Below are positions 32,950 to 41,900 of a stretch of DNA of 64,000 nt, one piece after another. Origin of the DNA: Rugamonas rivuli (GTDB taxonomy: Bacteria > Pseudomonadota > Gammaproteobacteria > Burkholderiales > Burkholderiaceae_D); assembly GCF_009380165.1 (NCBI RefSeq), contig NZ_WHUF01000012.1:62001-126000 (forward strand), given 5' to 3'. Under the pieces are notes generated by a model. The model had not been told where the DNA came from and ran no database searches. It saw only the letters and a list, made by a program, of their open reading frames with translations. Every line of letters begins with the position of its first letter. The first letter of the stretch is position 1. The translations under genes were made by a program, and so were the position numbers.

Positions 32950-33534
32950 ATGCCGATTCGTGCGCTAATTTTGTGCTCGAGGTTGTTGGTTTTGCTATTT
33001 TTATTGAATTTCAGTTTCGCCAAAGCGGGTAACGGTTGTGGGGGCATTGAGAACCAACTTGAGGTTACGGATTCGCCTGCACTTGCCAATAAAGTGATGC
33101 GGACTAATAATCTTGGCAGCAATCCTTTTGCCATGCACTACGTGGCTTCCTGTTATGCAATTGCCTCTTTGAACGAGAATGTTGTTGATGCCCGTTACAT
33201 TCACTACAGGATGGATATTGAGGTAAAAGTGCGAAATTTGGAGGATGACGGCTATATATCGCTTGGTCGGTCCGAGTATGTCGAGCAGGGAAGTCGTATG
33301 GGTGTCAGTAATGACGCTCGTGAGCAAGCTGCTGCTATCGGTGCATCTATTGTGCTTTTTCAGTTCACCCCTATAAAGCTCGAAAGCATTCGTCGACTTG
33401 CTGACGGGAGCATTGACATTGAGTCCGCTCGTACTGCCCCATCCACGACGCCAACTGAGTTGGGATACTACCTCACCAAGGCAATATTCTTCGCAAAGAA
33501 GTCTTTGACATTCAGGGGCGTACCTGAAAATTAA
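32950..33534 (+). CDS. Secreted protein of unknown function, possible partner of the 32097 gene
   Basis: 194 residues, SD AAGGAAA. The signal peptide (MPIRALILCSRLLVLLFLLNFSFAKAG) is clear, so it is periplasmic. The mature part has three Cys, of which GNGCGGIE and VASCYAIAS could pair, and a helical/strand body without known motifs. It is AT-rich like its neighbours. As the next gene after a possible toxin it could be a periplasmic immunity protein, but no sequence evidence ties them beyond order. Confidence 0.7.
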   Translation: MPIRALILCSRLLVLLFLLNFSFAKAGNGCGGIENQLEVTDSPALANKVMRTNNLGSNPFAMHYVASCYAIASLNENVVDARYIHYRMDIEVKVRNLEDDGYISLGRSEYVEQGSRMGVSNDAREQAAAIGASIVLFQFTPIKLESIRRLADGSIDIESARTAPSTTPTELGYYLTKAIFFAKKSLTFRGVPEN

Positions 33535-33729
33535 TTTCATCGAACCACTGGTGGATAATTTATGCGTATTATGCAGTTCATCAAGCATTGATAAACTATA
33601 CTATGTGAAATTTCAAATTCTTACTGTTCAAGAGCGAGAATTTCTGCCGTTATTCGAGGGAACACTTGAGGGGGCAGCTCCTTCTTGACCTGGCCCATAG
33701 CTCGGAGTCATCTCGCTTCCAAGCCGATT

Positions 33730-33752
33730 TTCGATTCCGGCTCGGAGCACCA
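33730..33752 (+). repeat. attR copy 2: distal tRNA-Leu 3'-end repeat
   Basis: Third 23-nt identical copy of the tRNA-Leu 3' end; one more base (C at 33753) also matches the sequence after the tRNA. It bounds a 3.3-kb segment (30443-33752) that lacks an integrase. It is the likely original chromosome-side junction. From 33535 to 33729 no gene is seen. Confidence 0.92.
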
Positions 33753-33778
33753 CTACTCTGCATTACCCCATCGCGCTG

Positions 33779-34543
33779 CTAGCGATACTTGGCCAAAATC
33801 CCCTCCAGCACGCCGGTGTTGAGCAGGCGAGTTTGCGCATTGTTCAAGTCTCGCAGCGTCACGCTGCTGTATTTGGGGCGGGCGCAATACATGGAAAAAC
33901 GGCTGACCACTACCGGGGTGAGCCGCAGCTTTTTAAGCTTAGGATCGGTCTTTTGCTGATACTCGAAGTCCAAGGTGCGCATGACCATGAAATCGGTCCG
34001 GTCGGCCACTTGCTTGAGCAAGGAGGACATTTCGTTGCTCGCATCGTCCCGCTTGGCGCGGCCATCGGCGAACAATTGGTCCAGGCTACGGTAGCTATAG
34101 CCGAGTACGGTTCCGATGCGCACTCCGGATAGCTCATCTATCCTCTCCACTGGCTTGCCGTTCAACGGGCCGACCAGACGTTCCTCGACATCGAAGAACG
34201 GGGCCGGCCAGTCATACAGCTTGACCTGTTCGCTGGTAAGCCAATCAGGGCTGATGAAGCAGCGCAAATCCACCAATTTTTGGGCCACCGCCATATCCTG
34301 GCGCTTGCGCGGCAACAGCACGTAAGCAGGCGTCCGCCCCAACTCTTTAGCCAGCGCATCTTGCCAATCCTTGGTGATGCCGGCGGCCAGTATCAAGCGA
34401 GCGTTCGGTCCCCGCTCCACCAAGCCAAACGGCATGGTGCGGTTCTCCAGCATGAGAAACCGGACCGGCTGCGCGGCATGCGTGTACAGAGTTGCTAAGG
34501 AGAACAAGCAGGAGACGCCTACAAGAAATTTACATCCACGCAT
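33779..34543 (-). CDS. Periplasmic solute-binding-like protein (SBP_bac_3 fold)
   Basis: 254 residues from the ATG at 34543, which starts a signal peptide (MRGCKFLVGVSCLFSLATLYTHA). Family features: GITKDWQDALAKELGRTPAYVLLPRKRQDMAVAQKLVDLRCFIS, ERIDELSGVRIGTVLGYSY and SSLLKQVADRTDFMVMRTLDFEYQ. There are no transporter genes beside it, so it is an orphan. In Oxalobacteraceae such orphans may serve as sensors or transport scavenged amino acids with remote permeases. The SD is weak. Confidence 0.8.
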   Translation of the reverse strand: MRGCKFLVGVSCLFSLATLYTHAAQPVRFLMLENRTMPFGLVERGPNARLILAAGITKDWQDALAKELGRTPAYVLLPRKRQDMAVAQKLVDLRCFISPDWLTSEQVKLYDWPAPFFDVEERLVGPLNGKPVERIDELSGVRIGTVLGYSYRSLDQLFADGRAKRDDASNEMSSLLKQVADRTDFMVMRTLDFEYQQKTDPKLKKLRLTPVVVSRFSMYCARPKYSSVTLRDLNNAQTRLLNTGVLEGILAKYR

Positions 34544-34695
34544 TGAGAGCCTGCCCGCCTGTTGAGGTATGTGCCGAGACACACATTATCAACGTCAGTC
34601 GCTGTTTGCTAGTAGCGATATGCGGAAGCTGTCCCGCAAATGCCACATTTATTTGGCTGTCCGCAGGCGAGGGCGGTCGAACTCTCAGCGTGGCG

Positions 34696-34739
34696 GTGAG
34701 AATTTGTGACTTTTCCCTGTGGGCAAAATGGTATGCTGC
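34696..34739 (+). promoter_or_regulatory. 44-nt element shared with 30699-30742 (copy B), likely promoter
   Basis: It matches copy A at 34 of 44 positions without gaps. It reads toward the coding-like fragment at 34780 and the gene at 34954, just as copy A reads toward the YdeI-like gene. Confidence 0.5.
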
Positions 34740-34779
34740 GCTCCGCACAAATTGATAACTTTCAATATCACGAGTGTGA

Positions 34780-34941
34780 TCTCTCATCATCAATTTTTCC
34801 AGCTTCGATACCTCGCAGGGCGCTGGACAGTTGGAGCGCGACTTCGCAGTGGAATATGCCGTCACCGCAGGAATTGAATGGCTCGAGTCGGAGTTGCCTC
34901 AGCTGTTTCCTGCGCTAGCCGAAAAATATATTGGAAAGTAA
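34780..34941 (+). pseudogene. Coding-like fragment without a standard start codon
   Basis: After an in-frame TGA the frame runs 53 residues to a TAA at 34939, including FDTSQGAGQLERDFAVEY and GIEWLESELPQLFPALAEKY. The composition is strongly protein-like and it ends 12 bp before the next gene. No ATG or GTG is present; a TTG at about residue 18 is possible. It is either a small gene with an unusual start or the 3' end of a decayed one. Confidence 0.4.
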
Positions 34942-34953
34942 TTCTTACTACTT

Positions 34954-35391
34954 ATGATAAAGCGCTTTGTTGTTATTTTTTCTTTTATTTCCATCTGTGT
35001 ACCGGCGCTGGCTGATACGTTCAAGTCTGAAGATGAATTGAAGCCATTTGTCGAGTCGGTCATGAAAAAAGTTGCCGTCGATGACTTAACTGGTGCTTTC
35101 AAGCTGGTGAGGCCATATCTTGCGGTGGGCGATTCCGAATTTCAATTGGCGGAATTGAATTCGAAAAACCAGAACACTCTGTATAGCAGTCGTTATGGTT
35201 TCCCGGTGGGCGTTGAATTCATTGAGCAAAAAAAGGTCGGGGAGTCGTTAATTCGGGTCGTCTATATCGAAAAGACGGAAAAACAGGCACTTCCCTGGGT
35301 GTTTTATTTTTACAAACCATCCACGGTTTGGATCTTCACTGGTTTTAAATGGAGTGACCAGTTATTTTCGGGCCTTTTTGACGAAAAATAG
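34954..35391 (+). CDS. Secreted protein of unknown function
   Basis: 145 residues. The signal peptide (MIKRFVVIFSFISICVPALA) is clear. The mature part (DELKPFVESVMKKVAVDDLTGAFKLVRPY, VGVEFIEQKKVGESLIRVVYIEKTEKQALPWVFYFYKP) resembles the small NTF2-like or DUF-type periplasmic domains that follow such exported leaders, but I cannot name the family. It is AT-rich compared with flanking chromosome genes. It is followed by a terminator that also serves the convergent peptidase gene. Confidence 0.8.
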   Translation: MIKRFVVIFSFISICVPALADTFKSEDELKPFVESVMKKVAVDDLTGAFKLVRPYLAVGDSEFQLAELNSKNQNTLYSSRYGFPVGVEFIEQKKVGESLIRVVYIEKTEKQALPWVFYFYKPSTVWIFTGFKWSDQLFSGLFDEK

Positions 35392-35416
35392 GCGACGACA
35401 GGCAAGGAATGGACTT

Positions 35417-35457
35417 AAAAAAAACCGCGAATCTCCGAGGAGAGCGCGGTTTTTTTT
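35417..35457. terminator. Bidirectional Rho-independent terminator
   Basis: AACCGCG (to 35429) pairs with CGCGGTT (from 35445). Runs of A on the left and T on the right give termination on both strands. It lies between the convergent genes ending at 35391 and 35474. Confidence 0.92.
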
Positions 35458-35473
35458 GTTTTGAACTATCCTT

Positions 35474-37522
35474 TTACCACATGATCACGCGCTGCTCAGG
35501 CGGCAGATACATCGGATCGCCCGGCTTGATGTCGAACGCCTGATAGAAGCCAGGCTGGTTCATCACGGTACCCTTCGCGCGGAACTCTCCCGGCGAATGT
35601 GGATCGCTCTTGATCTGGGCGATCGCCGCTTCAGGGCGCAGTTTAGCGCGCCACTTCATGGCGAAGCCGATATACAGACGCTGCTCGCCGGTCAGGCCAT
35701 CCAGCACCGGCGACGGCTTGCCGCCCAGCGAACGCTGGTAGGCCTGGTAGGTGATCGACAAACCGGAGTTGTCGCCGATGTTTTCACCCAGGGTCAGCTC
35801 GCCGTTGATGAAGTAGCCTGGCACCGGGCTGTAGGCGCCGTATTGCTTCACCAGGCCGTTGGCGCGCGCCTTGAAGGCGGTGCGGTCGTCCGCAGTCCAC
35901 CAGTTGCGCAGGCGGCCCTTGGCGTCGTACTGGCTGCCGGAGTCGTCGAAGGCGTGGCTGATCTCATGGCCGAAGGTGATGCCGAGCAGGCCGTAGTTGA
36001 CCGCGTCTTCTGCCTTCACGTTGAAGAACGGCGGCTGCAGGATCGCGGCCGGGATCGTGATCGCGTTGAGCGCAGGGCTGTAGCTGGCGTTGACGGTTTG
36101 CGGCGTCATCGACCATTCGTCACGGTCCACCGTCTTGCCCAGCTTTTCCAGATTGCGCTGGCGGCTCCACACGCGCGCTGCCCGCACGTTGGCGATCAGG
36201 TCGTTCGGCTGGGTTTTCATGGCGCTGTAGTCGCGCCATTTTTCCGGGTAGGCGATGTTTGGTTTCAGGGCCGCCAGTTTGAGCTGGGCTTCCTTCTTGG
36301 TCTCCGGGCCCATCCAGTCGAGCTTCTCGATGCCGTCCTTGAACGAGGCGACGAAGTTGTTGAACATGGCCATCACGCGCGGCTTGGTTTCAGGCGGCAG
36401 GTACATCTGCACGTACAGCTTGCCGACCGCATCGCCCAGCGCGCCGTCGGTGAAGCGCAGCGCCAGTTGCCACTGCGGTTCGCTTTGCGGCACGCCGCGC
36501 ACCACCGTGCCTTCGAAGGCGAAGCGTTCCTTGACGGCCGCGCTGTCCAGATAGGATGCGTAGCTTTCGATAATGCGCCAGGTGAAGTAACTCTTCCACG
36601 CTTCCAGCGGGATGTTGGCCACGGTCTCGGAGAAGCCGCCGAGGAAGCTCGGCTGGCGCACCACGGCCGACGATGCCTTAGGCGCGAGGCCGGCGGCGGC
36701 GAAGTAAGCCTTCCAGTCAAAGGCCGGCGCCAGCGTGGCGAATTTGTCGAAGTCGACGCGGTTGTACGATTTGACCGGATCGCGCATCTGCACGCGGGTC
36801 CATTGCGCACCGGCCAGGCGGGTCTCGATGTCGAGGATCTGGGCGGCGTGGGCGGCGGCGTCCTTGTCGCCGCTCATGGCCAGCATGGCCTCGATATGCT
36901 GCTGGTATTTGGTGCGCACGGCCTTGAGCTTGGCGTCGTCATCCTTCAGGTAGTAGTCGCGGTCGGGCAGGCCCAGTCCGGACTGGCTGACGTTGACGGT
37001 GTAGTGCTCTGGATCCTGCGCATCGGCGGCGACGCCGGCCGAGAACGGCGTCTGGATGCCGTTGCGTTGCAGGTAGGCGAACAGCGCCGGCAAGTCCTTC
37101 TTGTCCTTGACGGCGGCCACGTGGGCCAGGTCGGCCTGCAGCGGCTTGAAGCCGGCGGCGTCGCGGGCCTTTTCGTTCATGAAGCTGGTGTACAGGTCGG
37201 CGATCTTGTGCGCGTCGCTGCCTGGCTTGCCGGGATTTTTCAGCGTGGCGTCGATCAGTGCGCGCAGCTGCACCTGGGCGGTTTCGCGCAATTCGATGTA
37301 GGTGCCCCAGGTCGATTTGTCGGCCGGAATCTCGGTGTTGCGGGTCCAGATGCCGTTGACGTAGCCGTAGAAGTCATCCTGCGGACGCACCGCGGTATCC
37401 AGGGTTTTCAGGTCGATGCCGGAGACTGGCGCGGCGGCGTTCCCGGCCTGCTGGGCGTGCAGCGCAGGCGCGGAAAGGACGAGCAGGGCGCAGCAGGCGG
37501 CGCTGATAAGCGAACGATTCAC
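35474..37522 (-). CDS. M13-family zinc metallopeptidase (neprilysin/endothelin-converting-enzyme-like)
   Basis: 682 residues from the GTG at 37522, chosen for its AAAGGA site and because it opens a signal peptide (VNRSLISAACCALLVLSAPALHA). Zinc and catalytic motifs: FGHEISHAFDD near 519 and GENIGDNSG (the ENxxD third ligand) near 577. The N-terminal domain begins RPQDDFYGYVNGIW and the end PPEQRVIMW is typical of M13. It is a periplasmic or secreted oligopeptidase. Upstream ATGs give a longer frame but lack ribosome sites. Confidence 0.95.
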   Translation of the reverse strand: MNRSLISAACCALLVLSAPALHAQQAGNAAAPVSGIDLKTLDTAVRPQDDFYGYVNGIWTRNTEIPADKSTWGTYIELRETAQVQLRALIDATLKNPGKPGSDAHKIADLYTSFMNEKARDAAGFKPLQADLAHVAAVKDKKDLPALFAYLQRNGIQTPFSAGVAADAQDPEHYTVNVSQSGLGLPDRDYYLKDDDAKLKAVRTKYQQHIEAMLAMSGDKDAAAHAAQILDIETRLAGAQWTRVQMRDPVKSYNRVDFDKFATLAPAFDWKAYFAAAGLAPKASSAVVRQPSFLGGFSETVANIPLEAWKSYFTWRIIESYASYLDSAAVKERFAFEGTVVRGVPQSEPQWQLALRFTDGALGDAVGKLYVQMYLPPETKPRVMAMFNNFVASFKDGIEKLDWMGPETKKEAQLKLAALKPNIAYPEKWRDYSAMKTQPNDLIANVRAARVWSRQRNLEKLGKTVDRDEWSMTPQTVNASYSPALNAITIPAAILQPPFFNVKAEDAVNYGLLGITFGHEISHAFDDSGSQYDAKGRLRNWWTADDRTAFKARANGLVKQYGAYSPVPGYFINGELTLGENIGDNSGLSITYQAYQRSLGGKPSPVLDGLTGEQRLYIGFAMKWRAKLRPEAAIAQIKSDPHSPGEFRAKGTVMNQPGFYQAFDIKPGDPMYLPPEQRVIMW

Positions 37523-37775
37523 GAAGATTCCTTTAATGTTGAAAAGCATGCAGGGACCGAGCATGCGACCCCAGATTATACCCGTCGAACAGTTTTGGTA
37601 AAGATGATTAAAAAACCATAAATCATTGAAAATCAAGGCGCTTTGGCATGCGCACCACAGTTGAGTTCGCTATCGATTGTTATTATTTCGACAGCGTGCT
37701 ATTGTTGACTCGTTGTGTTTTCAAAATGACAATTACATTTCAATATTATCAATAAATTACAGAAACGGGGATATC

Positions 37776-38363
37776 ATGACGGTGAAATCTGCATTGAAGG
37801 CTAGCGTATTGGTCGGGCTGCTGGGTTTGGCGCTGCAAGCGCAGGCGGCGACGATTCTGATGAATTTTGACGGCGTCACGACCTACGCTGCGGTCGACGA
37901 GTTCTACAACGGCGGCACCGACAGCGCCGGGGCGTTTGGTGTGAATTACGGAGTCAGCTATCACGATTTCCTCACGGTCGATGGCAGCTACGGCCAAACC
38001 TCGTTGCCCAACCTGGCCTATAACGGTGTGGAAATGGCCGTAGCCAACGTGGCTGCGGGCTTCACCAGCCTGTCGTTCACCTCCGGCGCGTTTTCGACTT
38101 CCTATATGGACGTGTACTCCGGCCTGAACGGCACTGGAACTTTGCTGGGTTCGGTACAACTGGGTAGCAATCCTTATGCCTTTGCTGCTACCTCGGTAAC
38201 GTTCAGCGGCGTGGCGCAGTCCTTCGTGTTGCGTGGTGGCTCTGGCCAGGCGGGCATCGACGACGTGCAGATCACCACCGTGCCTGAGCCCGAAACCTAC
38301 GGCATGATGCTGGCCGGCCTGGCCCTGGTCGGCGTGGCTGCGCGCCGCAAGCAGCGCGCCTGA
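37776..38363 (+). CDS. PEP-CTERM sorting-domain protein
   Basis: 195 residues from the ATG at 37776 (GGGG upstream). It has a signal peptide (MTVKSALKASVLVGLLGLALQAQA), a low-complexity Gly/Ser/Thr/Tyr-rich beta body, and a C-terminal PEP-CTERM signal: VPEPETYGMMLAGLALVGVAARRKQRA, i.e. PEP motif, membrane helix, basic tail. Exosortase EpsH/XrtA-type enzymes process such proteins to the cell surface or exopolysaccharide. No exosortase is in the window. A strong terminator follows. Confidence 0.93.
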   Translation: MTVKSALKASVLVGLLGLALQAQAATILMNFDGVTTYAAVDEFYNGGTDSAGAFGVNYGVSYHDFLTVDGSYGQTSLPNLAYNGVEMAVANVAAGFTSLSFTSGAFSTSYMDVYSGLNGTGTLLGSVQLGSNPYAFAATSVTFSGVAQSFVLRGGSGQAGIDDVQITTVPEPETYGMMLAGLALVGVAARRKQRA

Positions 38364-38380
38364 TCCGCCGCGCTTCGTAG

Positions 38381-38406
38381 AGCCGCCTCCGGGCGGCTTT
38401 TTTTTT
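38381..38406 (+). terminator. Rho-independent terminator
   Basis: AGCCGCC and GGCGGCT pair around a short loop, followed by nine T. It ends the PEP-CTERM gene. Confidence 0.93.
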
Positions 38407-38408
38407 GC

Positions 38409-38876
38409 CTACAGCGGCAGCGCCGTTTCGTACTTCACCTCGCGCAACGCCACGCTGGTGTTGACCTGCGATACGCCATTCAGCTTGACCAGCACGTTGT
38501 GCAGGAAATCGTGGTACGCATCCATGTCGGCCACGATGACCTTGACCATGTAGTCCGAGCTGCCCGTGGTTTCGTAGCATTCCACCACTTCCGGCCGCAG
38601 CCGCATCGCTTCCTCGAACTGTTCGACCACGCCTTCCGCATGCCGCAGCAGCGAGATGTGCAGCAGGCAGACCACCGCCAGCCCCAGCTTGCGGCGGTCG
38701 ACCAGCGCAGTGTAGCGGACGATGTAGCCGCTGTCTTCCAGCTCCTTCTGCCGGCGCCAGCACGGGCTGGCCGACATGCCGATCTTTTCCGCCAGCTCGT
38801 TCGATGAAATCCTGCCGTTTTTTTGCAGTTCGGCAAGGATTTTGACCGAGGCCGGGTCGATAGAAATGTTTTTCAT
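38409..38876 (-). CDS. Lrp/AsnC-family transcriptional regulator
   Basis: 155 residues, normal length. The N-terminal winged HTH is ILAELQKNGRISSNELAEKIGMSASPCWRRQKELEDSGYI, and the C-terminal RAM ligand domain includes VECYETTGSSDYMVKVIVADMDAYHDFLHNVL. It is divergent from the indolepyruvate oxidoreductase gene (118 bp between starts). The most likely job is to regulate that gene in response to an aromatic or branched amino acid. Confidence 0.94.
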   Translation of the reverse strand: MKNISIDPASVKILAELQKNGRISSNELAEKIGMSASPCWRRQKELEDSGYIVRYTALVDRRKLGLAVVCLLHISLLRHAEGVVEQFEEAMRLRPEVVECYETTGSSDYMVKVIVADMDAYHDFLHNVLVKLNGVSQVNTSVALREVKYETALPL

Positions 38877-38994
38877 TTATTTGCTCGTTTTGAGAAAGAT
38901 TTTCGCCATTCTAGCGCTGGAAATCGATGAGATAGAAATAATTTTTCGCCTCGTGCGGCATATCCTTCCTCATCAAAAAACCTATAACGAGACT

Positions 38995-41900
38995 ATGAAT
39001 ACCATGACCATCCCGGCGCCGTTCCTGGCCGATCCGCACTACGCGCTCGACGACAACCTGACCCGCGCCGAAGGCCGCGTCTTCCTGACCGGCACCCAGG
39101 CGCTGGTGCGCCTGCTGTGCATGCAGAAGATCTGCGACGAAGCCCGGCAGCTCAACACCGGCGGCTTTGTCAGCGGCTATCGCGGCTCGCCGCTGGGCGC
39201 CGTGGACCAGGAACTGTGGCGTGCCAAGGATCTGCTGCAACGCCACCACGTTGAGTTCCTGCCGGCGATCAACGAAGAACTGGGCGCGACCGCCGTGATG
39301 GGCTCGCAGCAGGTCGAAGCCGATCCCACGCGCAAGGTCGATGGCGTGTTCGCCATGTGGTACGGCAAAGGACCGGGCGTGGACCGCGCCGGCGACGCGC
39401 TCAAGCACGGCCACGTGTACGGCTCGTCGCCGCATGGCGGCGTGCTGGTGATTCTGGGCGACGACCACGGTTGCGTGTCATCGTCGATGCCGCACCAGAG
39501 CGAGCAGGCACTGATCGCCTGGGGCATGCCGGTGATTAATCCGGCCAACATCCAGGAGTACCTGGAGTTCGGCCTGTACGGCTGGGCCATGTCGCGCTAC
39601 TCCGGCGCCTGGAGCGGCTTCAAGGCCATCTCGGAAACCGTGGAGGGCGGCGCCGTGGTCGAGCTGCCGCCGCTGCCGCGCTACGTCGAGCCGACCGACT
39701 ACGTGGCGCCGCCGGACGGCTTGCACAACCGCTGGCCCGACTTGCCCGGCCTGGCGCTGGAGGTGCGCGTGGCCGCCAAGCTGGAGGCGGTGCAGGCCTT
39801 CGCCCGCGCCAATTCGATCGACCGCATGGTGGTGCAGGCGCCGCAGGCCACCATCGGCATCATCAGCGCTGGCAAGGCCTACCTCGATCTGATCGAGGCG
39901 CTGGAGCGCATGGCGCTGCCGATTGAAAGATTGGAGCAGCTGGGCGTGCGGCTGTACAAGCCGGGCCTGACCTATCCGCTGGAGCGCACCCGCCTGGCCG
40001 CATTCGCCGAGGGCCTGACGGAAATCCTGGTGGTGGAGGAGAAGGGCGCCGTCATCGAACAGCAGGTCAAGAACCTGTTCTACAACCTGCCGGAGGCACA
40101 GCGTCCCATCGTCGTCGGCAAGGAAGACCGCGATGGCCATCCTCTGCTGTCGGCGCTGGGCGAGCTGCGGCCTTCGCGCATCGCGCCGGCGTTGGTGCGC
40201 TGGCTGGCGCCGGTGTTCCCGCAGCTGGACCTGACGCGCATGCTGCCCGACTTTTGCGCTGCCGAGCTGCTGTCGAACGGCGCGGACAGCGTCAAGCGCA
40301 CGCCGTATTTCTGCTCCGGCTGTCCGCACAATACTTCGACCCGCGTACCGGAAGGCAGCCGCGCGCTGGCCGGCATCGGCTGCCACTTCATGGCGACCTG
40401 GATGAAGCGCGATACCAACTACCTGGCGCAGATGGGCGGCGAGGGTATCAGCTGGGTGGGTTCCTCGCGCTTCGTCGGCGAGAAGCATGTGTTTCAGAAC
40501 CTGGGCGACGGCACCTTCTACCATTCGGGATCGCTGGCGATACGGCAGGCGATTGCGGCGCGCACCAACATCACCTACAAGATCCTCTACAACGACGCGG
40601 TGGCGATGACCGGCGGCCAGCCGGTGGACGGCAGCCTGTCGGTGCCGCAGATTGTGCAGCAGGTATGCAGCGAGGGCGCGAAGAAAGTGGTGGTGGTGAC
40701 CGATGCGCCGGAAAACTACCAGGGCGTGGCGCTGCCGGAAGGCGTGACCGTGCACCATCGCAGCGAGCTCGATGCGATGCAGCGCATGCTGCGCGAGATC
40801 GCCGGCGTGACGGTGCTGGTGTACGACCAGACCTGCGCGGCCGAGAAGCGCCGCCGCCGCAAGAAGAACAAGCCGGACAAGGTGGTCTTCCCCGACCCGG
40901 CGCGGCGCATGGTGGTCAACCCGGCCGTGTGCGAAGGCTGCGGCGATTGCGGCGTGCAGTCGAACTGCCTGTCCGTCCTGCCGCTGGAGACGGAACTGGG
41001 GCGCAAGCGCCAGATCGAGCAATCGTCCTGCAACAAGGATTACTCCTGCGTCGAAGGCTTCTGCCCGAGTTTTGTCTCGGTGCTGGGCGGCTCGCTGCGC
41101 AAGCCTGCCAGCGTGCAGTTGTCGCTGGCCGATCTGGAGCGGGCGCTGGCCGCCTATCCAACGCCGCCGCATCACGCGCTGGCCAAGCCGTTCGAGATTC
41201 TGGTGGCCGGCGTTGGTGGCACCGGCATCGTCACGGTCGGCGCGCTGATCACGATGGCGGCCCACCTGGAAGGCAAGGGCGCTTCGACGCTGGACTTCAT
41301 GGGCTTCGCGCAGAAGGGCGGCGCGGTGCTGTCGCATGTGCGGGTGGCGTCGTCGCCGTCGCGTCTGAACCAGGTGCGCATCGACCTGCGCCAGGCCGAC
41401 GCGGTGTTCGCCTGCGACCTGGTGGTGGCGGCGATGCCGGACAGCCTGTCCGTCATGCGCGAAGGTCACACCAAGGTCGTGGCCAACGAGCGCGAGATCC
41501 CGACCGCCGAATTCACCCGCGAGCGCGATGCATCGATCAACAAGGCCGGCCTGCTGGAGAAGCTGGCCGCCTCCGCCGGCGCGGCCAATGTGCTGCAGCT
41601 CGACGCGCAGGAAACCGCTGCGCGCTTCCTCGGCGATCCTATCGGCGGCAATATCCTGTTGATGGGCTATGCGTGGCAAATGGGCCTGGTGCCAGTGGGC
41701 CTGGAAGCGCTGATGCGGGCGATAGAACTGAACGCCGTCGCCGTCGACATGAACAAGCGCGCCTTCATGCTGGGCCGCCTGGCGGCTGCGGACAGCTCGG
41801 CGTTGAACCGCCTGGCGCAACCGGCGCAGCAGGTGATCCAGTTCGCCGCGCCGAAGTCGCTGGCCGAGATGGTGGCCTTCCGCGTCGACTGGCTCACCAG

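Noticed and set aside
30443..33729. Second integrase for the distal segment
   Set aside because: No tyrosine or serine recombinase motif in any frame of this segment.
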